Assembly: GCF_905475465.1 (NCBI RefSeq)
Contig: NC_062247.1
Span: forward strand, 8,742,001 to 8,806,000
Direction: 5' to 3'
Length of the DNA stretch: 64,000 bases
Source: Pieris napi
Taxonomy: Eukaryota; Arthropoda; Insecta; Lepidoptera; Pieridae
Shown one piece after another: positions 59,601 to 64,000 of the stretch. The notes under the pieces are model-generated. The model was not told the origin of the DNA. It did not search any database and worked only from the letters and a program-made list of their open reading frames with translations. Every line of letters begins with the position of its first letter. The stretch's first letter is position 1. The translations under genes and the position numbers were made by a program.

Positions 59601-61490
59601 AAACAAATTGCTGATTTTATTGAAATTCTCAAAGCAAATTGCAATCCATTCGATCCACAATTAGATAAAGAAAATCTGTACAACATTGCTACTTCAAAGC
59701 CTGCTTCTCCTGAAGTTGCTGACTTTTTATTGAATATTCAAGAGAATGGTGAGAATTTAAGGAACCGATTTATCAATGAATGCGCAGATGATGAGAGTAG
59801 ATTTGATAAACCAATAAAAAAAAATAAAGTTTTTAATTTTGCTGAAGCGCCAAAAAAGAAGAAATTGACGCTAGGGAATAAAGTTGTTGAGCTGCGAATG
59901 CAGAGAGATCTATTTGGTAGAATGCTGGGAATTTCTCTCACTCACAAGGTTGACATTGAAAAAGTTTTGGCATTTCCACTTACCCCGATGCCAACGTCAA
60001 TGTGTCATCCAGATGGTTCAATATGTAAAACCGACAAATCGCAATTAGCAAAGTTAATAGAGAAGAAATTGGACAACACTATAGATCGACAACCGTCAAC
60101 TTTTGATGTTTGTCTTGTTGATGGTTTTTTTTTGTTGCATCTGATGAAAGATGTGCCACAAACCTATGAAGGTATTTCTAAGAAGTTTCTATGTACTATC
60201 TCCCAAATGAAATCTGTACGAATTGATATTATCTTCGACCAATATTTTTTGCCTTCTATCAAAGATTGTGAACGTTTACGGCGAGAAGAAGCAACCAGCC
60301 CTGTCTCAATCGGTCCTAACCAAATTCGGCCCCATAATTTCGCAGCTGAACTTAAAAATGTGCAATTTAAAGAAGCTTTGGTTAACTTTTTTATTGATCA
60401 CTGGGGTAGTGAAGACATGTTGCCGTTCATTGGTAATAAAAACATTTACGTAAGTTTTAATAAATGTTATTCATACAAAGTGATAAATAACAAAGTAATT
60501 AAAACTATTGAAGAATCATTATCGTGTGAAGAACACGAAGAAGCTGATTCTAGGATAATTTTTCATATTTGCCAAATCGATTTTGACGCAGAAGTTGTTA
60601 TACGCTGTTCTGATTCTGATATTTTAATTATACTTCTGGGAAATATGGATCACCTGAAAAAATCTTTGAAAATTTGGATAAATATGGGTGTTGGAAATCA
60701 TCAGCGTTACATAAACATCAATGAATTGTACCGAATTCTTGGTGACTCTTTATGCAAAGCTTTACCATGCTTCCACGCAATCACCGGATGTGATTACACG
60801 CCAGCTTTTTTTAGAAAAGGCAAAGTTAAGCCTTTTAAAATATTAGAAAATTCTGAGGAATACCAGTTAGCTTTTGATAATATAATTTCGGATGATAAAG
60901 AAGTACTTGAAACTACGTTTGTAATCCTGGAGAAATTTATTTGTCAAATGTATGGAGTTAAAAATTGTTCGATTGTTAATGATGTTCGATTTCATTTATT
61001 TTCAAGTACGTTTAAGTCAAAAAAATCAGATGAGAACTTTGACAAAAAATTTCGAAACTTTGACTCATCCAGTTTGCCACCCTGTAAAGTGGAATTGGAA
61101 CAGCATTTATTGAGGGTTCGTTACGTGACGAAAATTTGGAGAAATGCTCACTTAAAACATCCAACATCTTTATCTCCAATGGCTTTTGGGTGGACCATTA
61201 ACGGTGACAAATATGATTTTGTTTGGTTTTTGGGAGATCAATTACCATCCTCAGTTGCAGATATTATTGTTCAAAGTAAGTGTTAAATGGAACATTTATC
61301 AATAATAACTAAAATGTTTAATAACGAACAAGAAAAATCACACTGTTTATTTTTTTCTGTTGCAGATGATAGAGTTTTAGAAGATAACGAAAGTTCCCAA
61401 GAAGATGATATGAATGACACCGACAAAGACAGCGACGATGATGATGATGATTATGAAGATGCCTCTTTTTGTGACGTCACTATAGGCTAA
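56664..61490 (+). CDS. Academ-type transposase with XPG/FEN-like nuclease domain, two coding exons
   Basis: This is a 1540-codon open frame from ATG at 56664 to TAA at 61284-61286, or 1578 residues if the 90-bp intron 61276-61365 is removed. The N-terminus has zinc-binding-type patterns: CVICKG with a later YHRQC near residues 8-62, and CFFCDK with a later HHLC. A basic PPQKRRR patch follows. The middle (about residues 810-930) carries GNHGKTAQFY, NYARY at 863-867 and EQTIN at 913. The C-terminal part matches a FEN/XPG nuclease: LVDGFF (D1153), IIFDQY (D1192), EEADSR (E1293, D1295), CSDSDIL (D1317, D1319) and TGCDYTP (D1377), in family order and spacing. These acids bind two metal ions in FEN1/XPG. 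The protein presumably recognises the repeat arms and moves the element. I cannot place a DDE triad. Codons are AT-rich like the surroundings. Confidence 0.85.
61276..61365 (+). other. Predicted 90-bp intron near the 3' end of the transposase gene
   Basis: The donor is CAAA|GTAAGTGT at 61276 and the acceptor is a T-rich tract ending in TTGCAG at 61365. Splicing removes the TAA at 61284 and joins the first base of codon 1538 to AT at 61366, keeping phase. The reading frame then runs DRVLEDNESS, an aspartate run and a final CDVTIG before TAA at 61488-61490. If unspliced, the protein ends in SKC. The phase match and near-consensus sites make this convincing, but it needs transcript evidence. Confidence 0.75.
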
Positions 61491-61617
61491 AACAACTTGT
61501 AAAACTTAATATTAATTATTCATAACTTACATTTAGTAATTAGGACAATTTAAATAAAGTGTTGATTATTAATTTTAATCAAATTTTATATTCCTTTTTA
61601 TGCTCGTACTACAAGCA

Positions 61618-63267
61618 TTATACTGCAATACTTTTCATGACTTTTACATTTTAATTCAAGGCTTAACAATCGAATTAATGTCTGGCAAATTCATTTTCAG
61701 TTTTTCTTATATTTAAATAACATAATATTAAAATTACAGACATTCTAAAATGCTTTGAAATTTTTATAAAAATAAAACTTAAAATCGCGTCTGGCACATA
61801 GTTAGCAACGTGAAAAATGTCTGGCAATAAAAAAAGTATGTCAGGTAGACGTATTTAAAAAGGAAAAATCAAAAATTACGCTTCTTAAAATGCAATGCTT
61901 CATCATACTGCAATACTTTATCATTTTAATTCAAGACTTAACAATCGAATTAATGTCTGGCAAATTCATTTTCAGTTTTTCTTATATTTAAATAACATAA
62001 TATTAAAATTACAGACATTCTAAAATGCTTTGAAATTTTTATAAAAATAAAACTTAAAATCGCGTCTGGCACATAGTTAGCAACGTGAAAAATGTCTGGC
62101 AATAAAAAAAGTATGTCAAGTAGACGTATTTAAAAAGGAAAAATCAAAAATTACGCTTCTTAAAATGCAATGCTTCATAATACTGCAATACTTTATCATT
62201 TTAATTCAAGACTTAACAATCGAATTAATGTCTGGCAAATTCATTTTCAGTTTTTCTTATATTTAAATAACATAATGTTAAAGTTACAGACATTCTAAAA
62301 TGCTTTGAAATTTTTATAAAAATAAAACTTAAAATCGCGTCTGGCACATAGTTAGCAACGTGAAAAATGTCTGGCAATAAAAAAAGTATGTCAGGTAGAC
62401 GTATTTAAAAAGGAAAAATCTAAAATTACGCTTCTTAAAATGCAATGCTTCATCATACTGCAATACTTTATCATTTTAATTCAAGACTTAACAATCGAAT
62501 TAATGTCTGGCAAATTTATTTTCAGTTTTTCTTATATTTAAATAACATAATATTAAAGTTACAGACATTCTAAAATGCTTTGAAATTTTTATAAAAATAA
62601 AACTTAAAATCGCGTCTGGCACATAGTTAGCAACGTGAAAAATGTCTGGCAATAAAAAAAGTATGTCAGGTAGACGTATTTAAAAAGGAAAAATCAAAAA
62701 TTACGCTTCTTAAAATGCAATGCTTCATCATACTGCAATACTTTATCATTTTAATTCAAGACTTAACAACCAATTTAATGTCTGGCAAATTCATTTTCAG
62801 TTTTCCTTATATTTAAATAACATAATATTAAAGTTACAGACATTCTAAAATGCTTGGAAATTTTTATAAAAATAAAACTTAAAATCGCGTCTGGCACATA
62901 GTTAGCAACGTGAAAAATGTCTGGCAATAAAAAAAGTATGTCAGGTAGACGTATTTAAAAAGGAAAAATCAAAAATTACGCTTCTTAAAATGCAATGCTT
63001 CATCATACTGCAATACTTTATCATTTTAATTCAAGACTTAACAACCGAATTAATGTCTGGCAAATTCATTTTCAGTTTTCCTTATATTTAAATAACATAA
63101 TATTAAAATTACAGACATTCTAAAACGCTTTGAAATTTTTATAAAAATAAAACTTAAAATCGCGTCTGGCACATAGTTAGCAACGTGAAAAATGTCTGGC
63201 AATAAAAAAAGTATGTCAGGTAGACGTATTTAAAAACGAAAAATTAAAAATTACGCTTCTTAAAATG
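61618..63267 (-). repeat. Right-arm tandem array, six 275-bp units (inverted)
   Basis: The reverse-complement units end at TTCTTAAAATG at 61892, 62167, 62442, 62717, 62992 and 63267, spaced exactly 275 bp. This is the same repeat as the left array in inverted orientation, with one more unit, which accounts for the 275-bp difference in arm length. Confidence 0.95.
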
Positions 63268-63479
63268 CTTTTAAAATCCAGGATTTTTACCTGGACAGAT
63301 AGGATGCGCACTAATGAACGCAACCACTACCGCCAGCCAGATTGCCCAGACTCTAACCGGAAGTGCAAGAAGGAAGACATATCACAAAATCAGCTGACCT
63401 GAAATTCTTTCTCGAAAACGTTGCTACCTCCCGTACTATAAGTGTATCTTGGTAGGACTTTGAGGTTTCAAAAACTAAC

Positions 63480-63750
63480 ACAGACACAGTGCACGATCAT
63501 CACAACATTCTACACTCTCAAATACACACCCATTCACACACTCACTCATTCACTCATAATTTGTAACACTAAATTTATTATTATGTTTTTATTTGTTTAT
63601 TTGTTTTCAAACTGTTTTAAACCCACCATATACCACGGAATAATTTTCTAGTTACCCACAACACAGGGCCTCCCTAGTGTGAGGACTAGGGATATATGAA
63701 TTCTATCACAACCCTTTTGTCCTAAATAAAGTTTTTATTATTATTATTAT
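63480..63750 (+). repeat. LINE 3' UTR with ATT tail
   Basis: A CA-rich stretch, AACACAGGGCCTCCCTAGTG, then CCTAAATAAAGTTTTTATT and an ATT microsatellite tail. This is the usual form of a LINE 3' end in this genome type. Coding part absent. Confidence 0.45.
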
Positions 63751-64000
63751 ACAACATGTGCCAAGCACAGAAGGCTGATCACCTAATAATAACAGTAAAG
63801 ATATGGACTCTTAACAAAGTATCAATAGTTCCTTTGTGCATTACCGGAATAATCCCAAATCAGTTACAAGAATCTATCAAATTGCTTGAAGAATAACCTG
63901 CAATTTCTACCGAATAATAACCCATATAAAATAGAAAACACTTTTTTACCGGATTGAAGTTCTGTATTATTATAAATTTACAATTATTTTACATAATTTT
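63751..64000. other. No gene seen at the window end
   Basis: A 30-bp scrap of SINE family A (AAGCACAGAAGGCTGATCACC near 63763) followed by AT-rich sequence. Confidence 0.5.

Larger units (their letters stand above)
54789..63438 (+). mobile_element. Complete Academ-like DNA transposon (8650 bp)
   Basis: Both ends read TAGTACGGGAGGTAGCAACG inward, and the element is flanked by TAA at 54786-54788 and 63439-63441, a 3-bp target duplication. The arms are inverted copies of each other (about 54789-56486 and 61466-63438). Each has a distal unique segment of about 172 bp, then tandem 275-bp units, then a proximal segment of about 140 bp. The unique centre carries one long coding frame with an XPG/FEN-type nuclease domain. 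A nuclease of this type together with 3-4 bp duplications is what is described for the Academ superfamily (its XPG-bearing lineage). The element has no internal break that I can see, so it looks young and could be active. The 3-bp duplication and structure are seen; the superfamily name is inferred. Confidence 0.85.

Noticed and set aside
61287..61490. Separate 67-codon gene after the transposase
   Set aside because: Its first 26 codons fall in the predicted intron; the remaining frame is better explained as the spliced C-terminal tail.

Overview
The window is AT-rich insect nuclear DNA, most likely from a butterfly or moth. At least 14 full or partial copies of a tRNA-derived SINE of the kind abundant in Lepidoptera are present, along with short Helitron-like repeats with lepidopteran-style ends, RTE-like and other LINE tails, and MITEs. 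There are no operons, rRNA or tRNA genes, or CRISPR arrays. Most short open frames are chance frames or lie inside repeats.

The outstanding feature is an apparently complete 8.65-kb DNA transposon at 54789-63438. It is flanked by a 3-bp TAA duplication and has inverted terminal arms of about 1.7 and 2.0 kb. Each arm is an array of 275-bp units (5 on the left, 6 on the right). Between them is an intact 1540-codon frame with an N-terminal zinc-finger-like region, a conserved central block and a C-terminal XPG/FEN-type nuclease domain in which all seven expected acidic residues can be placed. This fits the Academ superfamily. A 90-bp intron at the 3' end appears to remove the first stop codon and add an acidic tail of about 40 residues, whose last codons lie inside the right arm. 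The element landed exactly beside another nested element (53218-54785), a 1.57-kb non-autonomous transposon packed with ATCTGAC-type motifs.

Other mobile DNA includes a 2.44-kb near-perfect palindrome (38250-40690) and a 0.63-kb foldback (41793-42418). Both have TAG ends and 3-bp duplications, like the Academ element. There are hAT-type MITEs (5401-5601, 40841-41164), several other MITEs, a 5'-truncated RTE-like LINE (21491-22597), an internally deleted RTE relative (51700-52250), and tails of at least four other LINE families.

Host coding DNA is sparse. The best case is three phase-compatible minus-strand exons (46875-47325, 47636-47818, 48357-48625). They encode the end of a single-pass membrane protein: a membrane-proximal ectodomain, one transmembrane helix and a cytoplasmic tail of about 150 residues, cadherin-like in appearance. 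Its upstream exons must lie at higher coordinates, so the nested transposons at 53-63 kb may sit in one of its introns or upstream of it. Two weaker minus-strand candidates are single exons with good donor sites: one starts a signal peptide (12381-12410) and one starts a coiled coil (20521-20601). The rest is AT-rich intergenic or intronic sequence in which I see no gene.
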